A DNA stretch of 64,000 nucleotides from JACMLD01 sp044223995 (GCA_044223995.1 JBGALE010000003.1:620001-684000), one strand, 5' to 3'; shown: positions 8,550-17,963, counted from the first letter of the stretch. Made by a program: numbers and translations. The notes: generated from the letters alone by a model not told the origin.

Positions 8550-8565
8550 GTCTCCCACACGAGAC
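8550..8565. repeat. Short hairpin of the GTCTC...GAGAC family
   Basis: GTCTC-ccacac-GAGAC has a 5-bp stem followed by CATGCG, like the hairpin at 4399-4414 and the inverse of 58964-58981. It lies in a 295-bp gene-free stretch that also holds a piece of the AAGAACCAAGAAC repeat (8503-8536). Confidence 0.4.
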
Positions 8566-8619
8566 CATGCGAAAACACGGCGGCTTTGATAAATGGTTTT
8601 AATTAACACGGCTGGTTAT

Positions 8620-8916
8620 TCAATCCCTGTGTTCCTCTAAATCCTCATGGTTATCACCACCAAGACTGTAATAATTATTTTCTTCATCCTCCTCGCCTAT
8701 CATTTCATCCGCATCATCCAGTTCAGCACCGGGTATATCAAGGTCTTGTCCGGGCAATTCGTCAGGGTTTTCCTTGTCCGCCTTTTCTTCTTCCTCTTCC
8801 AGCGATATTTTTGATCCCTGTGCGTAAATGTCTTCACCTGGCCCGTAAACGGGATTGCCAAATACTTCACCCGTTTCTTTTTTATCCTTGTCCTTCTTAT
8901 TTGTATGCTTTGGCAT
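8620..8916 (-). CDS. Conserved small acidic protein of Bacteroidota
   Basis: A 98-aa, strongly acidic, low-complexity protein. It has a Lys-rich start, an acidic middle, and the conserved tail DLDIPGAELDDADEMIGEEDEENNYYSLGGD. That tail is recognised from a widespread uncharacterised Bacteroidota family. No signal peptide or membrane segment is present. It is probably a disordered cytoplasmic protein; no function is known. Confidence 0.75.
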   Translation of the reverse strand: MPKHTNKKDKDKKETGEVFGNPVYGPGEDIYAQGSKISLEEEEEKADKENPDELPGQDLDIPGAELDDADEMIGEEDEENNYYSLGGDNHEDLEEHRD

Positions 8917-9031
8917 AACTCATTTTTTGTGAATATACTTCAGGATGAATACTCATGCCAATGATTGTGGTATGATTAATATCATCCCTTCATTTAGTAA
9001 ATTTTTATTACTTTATATATTGCTGTCCCTG

Positions 9032-9925
9032 TTACACAGTACATTCAAACGCAGGCAGCCCCGTATATCCGCAATCCCTTATTACAAAAACCGAGCCCGC
9101 AAGTGGTTGCTGTTTCAATGCATCCTCACTCAATCCTGTCTTTGCAGATGTGATATATAAATCGCTGAATGTGTTTCCACCAAACGTACAGGAGGTAACC
9201 CTTGCTACAGGCATGCCTATCCGCAATAATTTTTTACCCGTCGCCGGATCCCACCGGCTGACCTGCCAGCCATCCCAGTGCGCCACCCATAACTTATCCT
9301 CCTTATCAATCGTCATACCATCAGGAAAGCCATCTGCCTTGTCGATTTCCAATACTGTTCGCTTATTACTGATATGACCGGTAGCATTATTAAAATCATA
9401 AGCCACCACCTGCAGGGTGGGCGTATCGATATAATACATGGTTTTGTGATCAGCGCTCCATGCAAGACCATTTGAAATACTTACGCTGTCTATTTTTTTC
9501 ACACAGGTATCTTTATCCCGAAGTACATATAAATTTCCCGCACCGGTATCTTCTGAGAGCGACATGGTGCCAGACCAAAACCTTCCCGCAGGATCGCATT
9601 TGCCTTCGTTGAAACGGTTATTGGGAAAATGCGATTCCGGGTCTGAAATAAATGTCACTTCCCCGGTATGCCGGTTAATTCGTGCAAATCCATGTTGCAT
9701 CGCTGCAATAAACTGTCCGTCGGAACAGATAGCTACGGAACCGATCATTTGCTGCAATTGAATGTAGTGATGCTTCTTTGTAGCAGGAGAATATTCGTGG
9801 ATTACACCGTTTAATATATCCACCCAGCAAATGCTTTCCTGTTTAGCATCCCATACAGGCCCCTCACCCAGCAGGCAGGCATGATCCATCAAAGGTTCAA
9901 TATGAAAAGTAGAGGAATTGATCAT
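9032..9925 (-). CDS. SMP-30/gluconolactonase/LRE family protein
   Basis: A 297-aa six-bladed beta-propeller of the SMP-30 family. Metal-site residues are visible in LGEGPVWDAK (Glu near residue 20), SNGLAWSADHK and DGFPDGMTIDKEDKLWVAHW (Asn and Asp ligands). These enzymes open sugar lactones to the acids. It is the third gene of a minus-strand cluster after an IlvD/Edd dehydratase and an SDR dehydrogenase (39-bp gap). That layout fits oxidative, non-phosphorylating breakdown of a pentose or deoxysugar. The exact sugar cannot be assigned. Confidence 0.87.
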   Translation of the reverse strand: MINSSTFHIEPLMDHACLLGEGPVWDAKQESICWVDILNGVIHEYSPATKKHHYIQLQQMIGSVAICSDGQFIAAMQHGFARINRHTGEVTFISDPESHFPNNRFNEGKCDPAGRFWSGTMSLSEDTGAGNLYVLRDKDTCVKKIDSVSISNGLAWSADHKTMYYIDTPTLQVVAYDFNNATGHISNKRTVLEIDKADGFPDGMTIDKEDKLWVAHWDGWQVSRWDPATGKKLLRIGMPVARVTSCTFGGNTFSDLYITSAKTGLSEDALKQQPLAGSVFVIRDCGYTGLPAFECTV

Positions 9926-9964
9926 TGGTCAACTATCAATTTTATTTGTGCCGGGCTGTTTTTC

Positions 9965-10726
9965 CTAATAAGGCGATGGGCTGATACAGGTCCAGCCACC
10001 ATCTACAATCAAACTCTGGCCTGTTATATGCCGTGCTTCATCCGATACCAAAAACAAAGCTGTATTTGCTATATCACCCACCTCCGCAGGACGGCCCATC
10101 GGTGTTAATTTCGACCAGGTATCCCTGTAAGCAGGGTCGTTCGATGTTCGCTCCGTAATCGTTGCGCCCGGTGCAATAGTATTTACATTGATTGTATAGG
10201 GTGATAATTCTATCACCAGGTTTTTTGCCAGCATTTCCAATGCAGCTTTGCTCATGCCGTATGCTGCAAGATCTTTATGTGCCTGGTGGCCGGTTACGGA
10301 AGAAGTAAATAATAAAGAACCGCCATTACTTTGCTGCTTCATTTGATTGGCAGCAGCCTGCGCCAGGAAAAATGTGCCCGACAGGTTTACCTGCATCACG
10401 CGTGAAAAGGCTTCCGGCTGATAGGTGAAAAAGTCGCCAAACAAAGTGATGCCCGCATTGGCAATAACAATATCCAGATGTCCAAAACGTGAAACTGCAT
10501 CGCTCACCATTTTCCGGGTAAATATTGTGTCACTGGAGTCACCTGCAATGCCAATACAATCACCACCAGTTTCACTGGTAATTTTTTTTGCAGCACCGAC
10601 CGCCATTGCTTCGTCAACATCATTCAAAAATACATGCGCTCCCTTCCCGGAAAGCATGCGGCAAATTTCATAACCAATCCCCTGCCCTGCCCCGGTTACA
10701 ATAGCCACCTTGTTGTCAAAACTCAT
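9965..10726 (-). CDS. SDR-family oxidoreductase
   Basis: A 253-aa classical short-chain dehydrogenase: TGAGQGIGYE cofactor loop (residues about 11-20), NAG motif in VIANAGIT, catalytic Ser (FTSSVTGH) and YGMSK (Tyr and Lys), and the C-terminal HITGQSLIVDGGWT. Given its place between a sugar-acid dehydratase and a lactonase gene, it probably oxidises a sugar to its lactone or acts on the dehydrated keto-acid. This is an inference from context. The gap to the upstream gene is 53 bp. Confidence 0.88.
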   Translation of the reverse strand: MSFDNKVAIVTGAGQGIGYEICRMLSGKGAHVFLNDVDEAMAVGAAKKITSETGGDCIGIAGDSSDTIFTRKMVSDAVSRFGHLDIVIANAGITLFGDFFTYQPEAFSRVMQVNLSGTFFLAQAAANQMKQQSNGGSLLFTSSVTGHQAHKDLAAYGMSKAALEMLAKNLVIELSPYTINVNTIAPGATITERTSNDPAYRDTWSKLTPMGRPAEVGDIANTALFLVSDEARHITGQSLIVDGGWTCISPSPY

Positions 10727-10779
10727 AACAATCGTTTTATGCTGCTCCTGTATATGTTCTACAGAATGTACTAATGCAT

Positions 10780-12495
10780 TTAATGTGAATCCCTTGATAC
10801 CTTACTGCCCGAACTGCCTTTCAGAAAATCCATATCAGCGCCCAGGTGCGCCTGCTCCACATGTGTTTGGTATAAATAAACATATCCGCGGGGTTGCATG
10901 GCTTCGGATTGTTTCCATGCCAACCTGCGTTTGGCAAGTTCCTCGTCAGAAACTTCAAGTTGCAAAGTCCGCTGGTGTGCATCAAGCGATATGCTGTCAC
11001 CATTTTGTACCAATGCCAGTACACCACCCACCGCTGCCTCCGGCGACACATGCAGCACTACGGTTCCAAAACCGGTACCACTCATTCTTCCATCAGATAT
11101 GCGCACCATATCGGTAATACCTTTTGCCAGTAATTTTTTTGGCAGGGCCATATTGCCCACTTCTGCCATACCGGGATAACCTTTTGGCCCTACATTTTTC
11201 AATAACATGATATCGCCCTCGCTGATGTCAAGTGCAGGATCGTCTATACGTGCATGGTAGTCTTCAATATTTTCAAATACTACGGCTTTGCCCGAATGTG
11301 TCAGCAATGCAGGCGTTGCTGCTGATGGTTTTATAACAGCACCATGGGGAGCAAGGTTTCCTTTTACCACCACGATACCCGAAGACGGTTTGAATGGAGA
11401 CGACATCGTAGCAATGATATCGCGGTTATACACTTCAGCATCTGCACAATTTTCACCGATGGCTTTACCATTTACAGTAATGGCGTCATTGTGTATGACA
11501 GATGTCATTTCTTTTATAACTGCCGGCAGCCCACCCGAGTAATACAGGTCTTCCATATAATGTTCTCCCGAAGGCTGGATATTTGCCAGCAGGGGAATGT
11601 TCTGGGAGTATTTATCAAAATCGTCAATAGACAGTTCAACACCTATCCTGCCAGCGATAGCCAGCAGGTGAATGACGAAATTGGTAGAACCACCAATAGC
11701 TGCATTGACCATGATGGCGTTTTCAAATGCTTTTCGGGTAAGGATATCCGATAGCTTCAGGTCTTCCTTTACCATGTCAACAATGCGCCTGCCGGATAAC
11801 TGTGCAATCACTTTTCTCCTTGCATCCGCTGCGGGAATGGATGCGTTATTGGGTAAGGAAAGCCCAAGCGCCTCTACCATGGTGGCCATCGTGGACGCTG
11901 TACCCATTACAGCACAATGTCCCTGTGTACGCGCCATACAGGCTTCGGCTTCTATAAATTCAGCAGCCGTTATTTGTCCGAGTTTTCTGGCCACATCAAA
12001 ACGCCATACATCGGAAGTTCCGATATCTTTTCCTTTCCAGTGTCCCTTGAGCATAGGCCCTCCCGATATCACCAGCGTTGGAAGGTTCACACTGCAGGCT
12101 CCCATGATCAGTGACGGTGTTGTTTTATCGCAACCACACAGTAATACCACGCCGTCAATAGGGTTGGCACGAATGGATTCTTCCACATCCATGCTGGCAA
12201 GGTTCCTGTACAACATCGCTGTTGGCTTAATCAATGTTTCGCCAAGCGACATCACGGGAAATTCTACCGGGAAGCCTCCGGCTTCCAGCACTCCTTTTTT
12301 TACCGATTCAGCAAGATCCCTGAAATGAGCGTTGCAAGGTGTTAATTCACTCCATGTATTGCAAATACCAATCACAGGTTTACCATCGAACATATCTGCG
12401 GGTATGCCCTGGTTTTTCATCCATGCACGGTAAATGAATCCATCTTTGCCATCGCGGCCAAACCAGTTGCGGCTCCTAAGTGTAGTCTGATCCAT
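10780..12495 (-). CDS. IlvD/Edd-family dehydratase, probable sugar-acid dehydratase
   Basis: A 571-aa dehydratase with the family iron-sulfur and Mg sites: CNTWSELTPCN, GCDKTTPSLIMGACSVNLP and GHCAVMGTASTM. Length and motifs fit the dihydroxyacid/aldonic-acid dehydratase family. The company of lactonase and SDR genes argues for L-arabonate, D-xylonate or a similar aldonate rather than branched-chain amino-acid synthesis, because no other ilv genes are nearby. The product would be a 2-keto-3-deoxy acid. No aldolase or transporter gene is in the window. Confidence 0.88.
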   Translation of the reverse strand: MDQTTLRSRNWFGRDGKDGFIYRAWMKNQGIPADMFDGKPVIGICNTWSELTPCNAHFRDLAESVKKGVLEAGGFPVEFPVMSLGETLIKPTAMLYRNLASMDVEESIRANPIDGVVLLCGCDKTTPSLIMGACSVNLPTLVISGGPMLKGHWKGKDIGTSDVWRFDVARKLGQITAAEFIEAEACMARTQGHCAVMGTASTMATMVEALGLSLPNNASIPAADARRKVIAQLSGRRIVDMVKEDLKLSDILTRKAFENAIMVNAAIGGSTNFVIHLLAIAGRIGVELSIDDFDKYSQNIPLLANIQPSGEHYMEDLYYSGGLPAVIKEMTSVIHNDAITVNGKAIGENCADAEVYNRDIIATMSSPFKPSSGIVVVKGNLAPHGAVIKPSAATPALLTHSGKAVVFENIEDYHARIDDPALDISEGDIMLLKNVGPKGYPGMAEVGNMALPKKLLAKGITDMVRISDGRMSGTGFGTVVLHVSPEAAVGGVLALVQNGDSISLDAHQRTLQLEVSDEELAKRRLAWKQSEAMQPRGYVYLYQTHVEQAHLGADMDFLKGSSGSKVSRDSH

Positions 12496-12637
12496 TTTTA
12501 TAATGGTGATGCGTAAAAGATACAGCTTTCGCTGCCGGCTTTTTCATACCGGTAAATGAAAATACACCATATTATAATGGCAGAAATGGATTTCAGTACA
12601 GATGAATAAAAAAATAGAAAATCCCAATCGCATAGCA

Positions 12638-13771
12638 CTAGCCACGCTTTACCGCCGTCATCTGCTTTTGCACTGGCTTTGTTACAGGCACCTGAAGAAT
12701 GTTTACTTTTTTTGCCGTATCTGTTGTTACAGGGTGAAGCACTGGCTGAACCTTTACCTGGCTGGATACCTGCGGCTTTGCCACCACATTTTTGTTATTT
12801 ACCTGCAGGTTGCCCGACTTAACAACTGCGGGCGGAGGGTCTGCTTTTTTTGCAGGGGGTATTACTACCTGTACTTCGTTTAATTTGTTTATTGGGTTGA
12901 CAGGCTCTTTAGTTTTAGCATCCGTTACTATTGTTTTTACTTCTTTCTTGTCCTCAACGATAGGCATCAATACTTCGCTTTTCTTCGGACTGACAGGCAC
13001 ATTATTATTTACCGGGTTCAAAGCATGAATGGTTTTTACTTTTGGCGACAAAGGTACAGGTTGAACGATGCCAGGCTTTTTTCGAACGGGTACTGTCTTT
13101 ATCCTGTTTAATGTATGTGGGTCAAATGCTATCACCCGTACAGAACTTCCTATTTTCACAATGCCTTTGTTTCCCTGGACCTGTATTCTATGACCATTGG
13201 AGTCGATTTTACCATTGGTTTTTTTGAAAAGCATAATCCGGTTTCCATGCACGGTATCACAAAACCCGGATACCTGGAAATCGATTTGGTTGCGTGGCAC
13301 CGTTTTACAGTTATTACTGCCGCACAATAAAAACAGGTTGTGCAAAGTATCATAGCTGCCATCGAAATGTTCCTGGCTGGTATAATCCCATCTTGCAAAA
13401 ACGCCTACAAATACCACATCACCATTGCCATTATCTGTGAGCTTTTGCCCACCCGGTCCATTGTTGTCGGTTGTTGTTGTCAAAGTACCGGGTTTATTGC
13501 TATTGTCGTTTGAGCCGGTATTGTTTGGGTTGTTGCCTGAAGTATTCGGGTTATTTTCTTCGGTACTTTTTCCACTTGTTTTATTGGTGGCGTCTCCACT
13601 GCCGGAACCACCCGCCTCTTTTTTCAGGTCTTTGTCATTGCCCGGTACATTACCTGCATTGTTACCGTCACCTGGCACGGTTGTTTTGGTATCATTACCA
13701 GTTTTGTCATTGTTATTATTTCCACAACCAGCCAATACCAGTAACACCAGGGCTATACACAGCGGTTTCAT
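12638..13771 (-). CDS. Asn/Gly-rich lipoprotein, unknown function
   Basis: A 377-aa protein with signal peptide and lipobox LAGC (Cys16). A roughly 90-residue linker extremely rich in Asn, Gly, Thr and Lys follows. Next comes a compact domain (about residues 115-215) beginning DVVFVGVFARWDY with four Cys, then a long Pro/Val/Lys-rich tail. It is anchored to a membrane after lipidation. The long linkers suggest it spans the envelope or binds another layer. It follows the 246-aa membrane protein gene by 10 bp, so they are probably co-transcribed. No family is recognised. Confidence 0.7.
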   Translation of the reverse strand: MKPLCIALVLLVLAGCGNNNNDKTGNDTKTTVPGDGNNAGNVPGNDKDLKKEAGGSGSGDATNKTSGKSTEENNPNTSGNNPNNTGSNDNSNKPGTLTTTTDNNGPGGQKLTDNGNGDVVFVGVFARWDYTSQEHFDGSYDTLHNLFLLCGSNNCKTVPRNQIDFQVSGFCDTVHGNRIMLFKKTNGKIDSNGHRIQVQGNKGIVKIGSSVRVIAFDPHTLNRIKTVPVRKKPGIVQPVPLSPKVKTIHALNPVNNNVPVSPKKSEVLMPIVEDKKEVKTIVTDAKTKEPVNPINKLNEVQVVIPPAKKADPPPAVVKSGNLQVNNKNVVAKPQVSSQVKVQPVLHPVTTDTAKKVNILQVPVTKPVQKQMTAVKRG

Positions 13772-13781
13772 AACGTTTCAT

Positions 13782-14522
13782 TTAAAGTGAACGTAAAATT
13801 ATTTTCGTGAGCTGGATATCATTTTTGTCAATAAAATAGATATATCCTGTCGGCAATGCGCCCACTACTTTATTGAAGGGCCGTTGCTGCAGCACGATAT
13901 AGTACTTGTCCGATTCACCAAGCAATTTCAGTAACTGATCGCGGTCGTTTTTTATCAGCGCAATATCATCGTAAAATATATGCCCCTTTGGAAGCACGGA
14001 GTCCAGTACAATGGCAGGGCTTAACATATCCACATTTTTCTTGAAAACAAATTGTATGGTTTTCAGGTTCTCGGTATGGGCACGGTCGTCACGGTAATGA
14101 TCAATGGCCACTTCGCGTGCAATCTTAAACAACAGCGGGAAAATAATTACGAGGAAAATAATGAGCAGCAACAATGAATATTGCTGGTTCCTGCTCCTGA
14201 AATAACGCGATACAATATTGCCGGATAAAAATCGCTGTAATTTTGTAATAAAAAGAGATCGTCCTTCTAATGTTTTTATGATAAACATCAATATCAGTCT
14301 TAATAACAACAACGCGAGGAACAAAACCACCCAATACAGGAACTTATAGGAAACAAGAACATTGTAAGAATACACGAGGTAACTGCTATAGTCTATTTTG
14401 ATCGATTCTGTGGAAATACCAAATTGCCGGTAATAGAAATGGACATATACCCAGGCAATAAAGTAGAGGTAAATACCCACAATAACCGTGAGGTCCCTGA
14501 ATAATTTTAATCTTTCACCCAT
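13782..14522 (-). CDS. Membrane protein of unknown function
   Basis: A 246-aa protein with three clear hydrophobic segments (about residues 10-32, 57-82 and 113-133) and a C-terminal soluble part of about 110 residues. The soluble part contains FYDDIALIKNDRDQLLKLLG and ends in FIDKNDIQLTKIILRSL. No catalytic motif is seen. It immediately precedes the Asn-rich lipoprotein gene, so the two may form an envelope unit. No family is recognised. Confidence 0.7.
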   Translation of the reverse strand: MGERLKLFRDLTVIVGIYLYFIAWVYVHFYYRQFGISTESIKIDYSSYLVYSYNVLVSYKFLYWVVLFLALLLLRLILMFIIKTLEGRSLFITKLQRFLSGNIVSRYFRSRNQQYSLLLLIIFLVIIFPLLFKIAREVAIDHYRDDRAHTENLKTIQFVFKKNVDMLSPAIVLDSVLPKGHIFYDDIALIKNDRDQLLKLLGESDKYYIVLQQRPFNKVVGALPTGYIYFIDKNDIQLTKIILRSL

Positions 14523-14688
14523 ACAGCACAGTAATTTAACAGATGAAATGGTTCCGGATCGTCTTACACAGGGAAGGCATACACAATGTACCGAGCTTTG
14601 GTAGGGAGAGCAATACCACTTACAGGGGGGTGATAATTGTAGTACGTGCAGGAAAACTGCAGGGCTAAAAGACGTGGTCCTGCCAGGA

Positions 14689-16536
14689 TCAGTTATTTAA
14701 GACTTCGGGAGCTTCCACATCAAATTTGATGGCAACTGTACAGCCTTTGCCAGGGCTGCTGGTAATAGCCACTTTGCCATCATACACCTCTGTGCGGCGA
14801 ATAATGTTATTAAGCCCTATACCGCCTGCTTTGTGCCTGGTATCAAAACCAATTCCATTGTCACTGATTTCAAGTGCTATCGTATGATCAAACTGTTTCA
14901 TATTGATTTTTACATTCGTGGCATGTGAATGCTTGATAATATTGTTCACCTGCTCCTGTATAATCCGGTAAATATTTATCTTAACCCCCTCAGGTAATAG
15001 AGATTCATTGATATCAATGAAACATTCCACGGACTTATTTTCCATTGGAAGGTAATGCAATAAGTTCTCGATAGAATCCTTAAGCCCGATATCATCTAGT
15101 GTTGGCGGCACCAGCGACCAGGACAGTTTCCTGATTTCACCGATAGCTTCATTAATTATTTCAATACTCTTGGTCACATACTCGTCGGTATGACTTGTCT
15201 TGTGTTTAATATTTTTCAGATACATATTGGATGCCACCAGCAGTTGGTTAACATTGTCATGCAGTTCCCTGCCTATCCACTCGCGGTTTTTTTCCTGGGC
15301 CTCGATAACCGCTCTGCTGATTTCCTTCTGCTGCCTTACACGGGCTTCAAGTAACTGTTCATGGATGTTCAGGTTCTCCGTGACATCATTGATCGAAATC
15401 AGGAATGCATCTTTGCCTTTGTAATTAATTTCTGTAATAGAAGGTTCAACACAAATAATTTCTCCATTCTTCTTCAGGTGTCTTCTTATTTTTTTATTGC
15501 CTGAATAGTCGCCCGACTGTATTTGCTGGATCAATGCATCATGTTCATCCCGTACACGTATGTCAAAAGCAGTTAGTTGCAAGAACTCTGGTTTCGAATA
15601 CCCATAGTGGCAGACAGCAGTATCATTCACGTCAAGAAACTGCAGGGTTTTCTTATCCAATATCCCAATCGGGAACGGGCTGTTGTTAAACAAATTTTTG
15701 TACAGGGTTTCAGAAATTTTGAGGCTTTCCTCATCTGCTTTCTTTTCAGTAATATCCTGTACAGTGCCAATGCCCTTAATAAATTGACCCTGCGCATCCA
15801 TTTCCAATTTAGCTTTTTCCCTAACCCATTTCTCTCCTTTCGGGGTAATAATGCGGTGCTCAATCTCATAAGGCGCCCCCCGAAGGGCGGCTTCCCAGGC
15901 ATTGTTCACTAATTCCCTGTCCAAAGGATGTACTTTTTCCAGGAAAGACTGGTACGTCATGATAGTTCCCTGCGGGATTCCGAAAATGCGGTATGCTTCT
16001 TCCGACCATTCTAATGAATTACGGACAATATCAAGATACCAGCTACCAGTTTTTGACACCTGCTGCGCTTCCTTTAATTGGTTTTCACGCTGGATAAGTT
16101 CCTGCTGGAAACCCTTCATTTTTTCTTCGCTATCTTTTTGCCGGGTAATCAAATTGCGGACAGAGAGATATTGAAATATTTTTCCTTTGTGATCAAGTAC
16201 TGGTGTGATGACAGTATCTACCCAGTAAAAATTCCCTTCTTTATCCCTGTTTCTTATTTCGCCCCTCCATGGATGGCCACCAGTAATTGTTTCCCAAAGA
16301 TTGCTGAAAAAATCATCCGGGTGAAAGCCGCTGTTTACAATTTTATGTGTTTGACCGATCAGTTCCTCAGCTCTGTATTTAGAGATTTCAACAAACTTAT
16401 CGTTAACATAAATAATTTTCCCCGTAGTATCTGTAATAGAAACGATAGCAGCTACGTCCACGGCCGCCTGGTAAGCCTGCAATGTCCGTATCATTTCATC
16501 TTTACTTCTCCTAAGGAAAAAATTAGACATATTCAT
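14689..16536 (-). CDS. PAS-domain sensor histidine kinase (HisKA_3 type)
   Basis: A 615-aa protein without obvious membrane segments: three PAS domains (about residues 20-135, 155-265 and 275-390, each with a PAC-like end such as IFQYLSVRNLI). A HisKA_3 dimerisation domain follows with acceptor His in GRELHDNVNQLL (about residue 426), and a HATPase domain with N and G boxes (NNIIKHSHATNVKI, SDNGIGFD, GGIGLNNI). It would phosphorylate a NarL-type regulator, none of which is adjacent. A small upstream gene (17370-17651) looks like a degenerate copy of its dimerisation domain. The 313 bp upstream hold no gene. Confidence 0.9.
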   Translation of the reverse strand: MNMSNFFLRRSKDEMIRTLQAYQAAVDVAAIVSITDTTGKIIYVNDKFVEISKYRAEELIGQTHKIVNSGFHPDDFFSNLWETITGGHPWRGEIRNRDKEGNFYWVDTVITPVLDHKGKIFQYLSVRNLITRQKDSEEKMKGFQQELIQRENQLKEAQQVSKTGSWYLDIVRNSLEWSEEAYRIFGIPQGTIMTYQSFLEKVHPLDRELVNNAWEAALRGAPYEIEHRIITPKGEKWVREKAKLEMDAQGQFIKGIGTVQDITEKKADEESLKISETLYKNLFNNSPFPIGILDKKTLQFLDVNDTAVCHYGYSKPEFLQLTAFDIRVRDEHDALIQQIQSGDYSGNKKIRRHLKKNGEIICVEPSITEINYKGKDAFLISINDVTENLNIHEQLLEARVRQQKEISRAVIEAQEKNREWIGRELHDNVNQLLVASNMYLKNIKHKTSHTDEYVTKSIEIINEAIGEIRKLSWSLVPPTLDDIGLKDSIENLLHYLPMENKSVECFIDINESLLPEGVKINIYRIIQEQVNNIIKHSHATNVKINMKQFDHTIALEISDNGIGFDTRHKAGGIGLNNIIRRTEVYDGKVAITSSPGKGCTVAIKFDVEAPEVLNN

Positions 16537-16800
16537 CTTTTATTTAGCAAGCCGGCAGGGTAATTAACGTATTAACAAGGTATCAAAAAAACCTGCTAAT
16601 ATCAATGATCTATATCATATACAAAGTGTTTATTATCAGTTTGAGTCTTCAATAATTGACAAAATTCAATTATGTAGTCATATTTAAATGATAACAAGAA
16701 TAATTGCTGTGTCAGTAAACTCTCATTTGTTGTGGGAAATAATAGCACCTGGAAAATGACCTTAAAAAGCGGACGGAATATTTCATTTATCTTTTAGTCA

Positions 16801-16827
16801 ACAAAAAACCGGCTCAGGGAGCCGGTT
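16801..16827 (-). terminator. Intrinsic terminator of the 62-aa protein gene
   Basis: On the minus strand a perfect 9-bp stem (AACCGGCTC / GAGCCGGTT, 3-nt loop) is followed by TTTTTTG. It lies 22 bp past the stop codon at 16850. The rest of the gap to the kinase gene (16537-16800) shows no gene. Confidence 0.8.
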
Positions 16828-16849
16828 GATATATAATGGAAGGACAAAA

Positions 16850-17038
16850 TTAAATGCAATGCCTTCTTTGAGCAAGTGTCCTGCGCCTGCGCTCAATATT
16901 CCAAAGATCTGCAGTACCAAATCTTTTGCTGCGTTGCTGGTTAAATACCATTGCCAAAGTTTCTTTTACTTCTGAAGTCAGTTTTTCAACTTGTTGCTGG
17001 CTAAATGTGCTGAACAGTTGGGTTGTTGAAGTTTTCAT
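16850..17038 (-). CDS. Small conserved basic protein (62 aa)
   Basis: The frame opens further upstream, but MKTSTTQLFSTFSQ (ATG at 17038) is the likely start because it lies downstream of a good promoter. A helical N-terminal half (QQQVEKLTSEVKETLAMVF) is followed by FGTADLWNIERRRR and a basic tail. Small proteins ending in a DLWNIxRRR segment recur in Chitinophagaceae genomes. The function is unknown; the basic tail could bind nucleic acid. It has its own promoter and terminator, so it is a monocistronic unit. Confidence 0.7.
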   Translation of the reverse strand: MKTSTTQLFSTFSQQQVEKLTSEVKETLAMVFNQQRSKRFGTADLWNIERRRRTLAQRRHCI

Positions 17039-17124
17039 GATTTTTGTTTTATAAGTTTTTTTAATGTTTTTTCTCTTGTCTTTTTGCTGCCAGCCGGTTT
17101 GGCTGTTTTGCTTCATTGACAACA

Positions 17125-17154
17125 CAAAGATAGGGAAATTTTAGTACTATACAA
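17125..17154 (-). promoter_or_regulatory. Promoter of the 62-aa protein gene
   Basis: On the minus strand TTG (17154-17152) and TATCTTTG (17132-17125) are separated by 19 bp, matching the Bacteroidota -33 TTG / -7 TAnnTTTG layout. It lies 86 bp upstream of the ATG at 17038. Confidence 0.65.
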
Positions 17155-17164
17155 CACATAGTAC
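17144..17164. promoter_or_regulatory. Dyad overlapping the -33 element
   Basis: GTACTAT-acaacac-ATAGTAC has perfect 7-bp arms and is centred on the -33 TTG of the promoter above. A protein bound here would block or modulate transcription of the 62-aa gene. No candidate regulator is adjacent. Confidence 0.5.
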
Positions 17165-17305
17165 CTTCTTTTTAAAAGTTCCACAAATAACTTAATACTA
17201 TCCTTAGGCTGAAACGCAGTACAGTTAAGGGTTTTAGGCAATAGCATTAAAAAAGTGATACCTCAAAAATGGTCCGGGTGGTAAAATAAACGGATGAATG
17301 GCATG

Positions 17306-17332
17306 AAAAAGCCTGCTTTTCAAGGCAGGCTT
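17306..17332 (-). terminator. Intrinsic terminator of the 93-aa protein gene
   Basis: On the minus strand an 8-bp stem (AAGCCTGC / GCAGGCTT) is followed by TTTTTC, 37 bp past the stop codon at 17370. Confidence 0.75.
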
Positions 17333-17369
17333 GTATAATGACGATGGCCGATCGTTATAGTATTTCTTT

Positions 17370-17651
17370 TTAGTTTTCAGCAGTTGCGGGAATCGGGTCA
17401 ACATGGGAAAGCCTTACAGGCTCTTTAATGAGGTCGTAATACAGGTTTCGCACCTTGTCAATTGCCTGCTGGAGACTGTCTTCGCTTCTTGACATACAGG
17501 TTTCCGACATATCTGGCTTTTCCCTGGCTAGCTGCATCCACAGTTTAGCGGTACTTAATAACTGTAAACTATGGAGTTGTAATTCATGCGCAATGGCCTC
17601 TCTTTGTTGTTTTAGCTGTTTGTCCATGCTTTTAATGCTGTTTTGTTTCAT
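17370..17651 (-). CDS. Standalone degenerate HisKA_3-like domain protein
   Basis: A 93-aa helical protein. Residues about 10-75 align without gaps to the dimerisation domain of the neighbouring PAS kinase: QREAIAHELQLHSLQLL against NREWIGRELHDNVNQLL, then AIDKVRNLYYDLIKEP against AIGEIRKLSWSLVPPT. The phospho-acceptor His-Asp pair is replaced by Gln-Leu and no ATPase domain follows, so it cannot be a working kinase. It may dimerise with or titrate a kinase, or simply be a remnant. It has its own terminator. The similarity is seen by eye and needs a profile search. Confidence 0.6.
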   Translation of the reverse strand: MKQNSIKSMDKQLKQQREAIAHELQLHSLQLLSTAKLWMQLAREKPDMSETCMSRSEDSLQQAIDKVRNLYYDLIKEPVRLSHVDPIPATAEN

Positions 17652-17932
17652 TTTGCTGGGTACTGATTGCTAAATCAGATACCAGTTGCGTGCCATGGGA
17701 AATGCTTTCATTATCAATCTGTTACACACCATAATCGAAGAGATTGTTCCCATTGCTGGAAAAAGATTCCCAAACTCATTCAATTTTTAAAAATGCTGCT
17801 AATCGAGCGTGTAAATAACCAGGGAGTTTCTTATCCGGAATTCCATCCCTTATTGAGCGGTTCGCTGGGCGGCGCTATACAACTATAATATAAGTATGCA
17901 GTGCAGGTATTCTCATTTTACGGGCGGAATTT

Positions 17933-17963
17933 AAAAAAAGGGCCAGGATAGAAATCCAGCCCC
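17933..17963 (-). terminator. Possible terminator of the eCIS operon
   Basis: On the minus strand an imperfect hairpin (inner stem GGAT/ATCC, outer GGG/CCC, two mismatches) is followed by seven T. It lies about 320 bp past the last operon gene. The stretch 17652-18278 has no convincing gene; this hairpin is the only structure seen in it. Confidence 0.4.
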
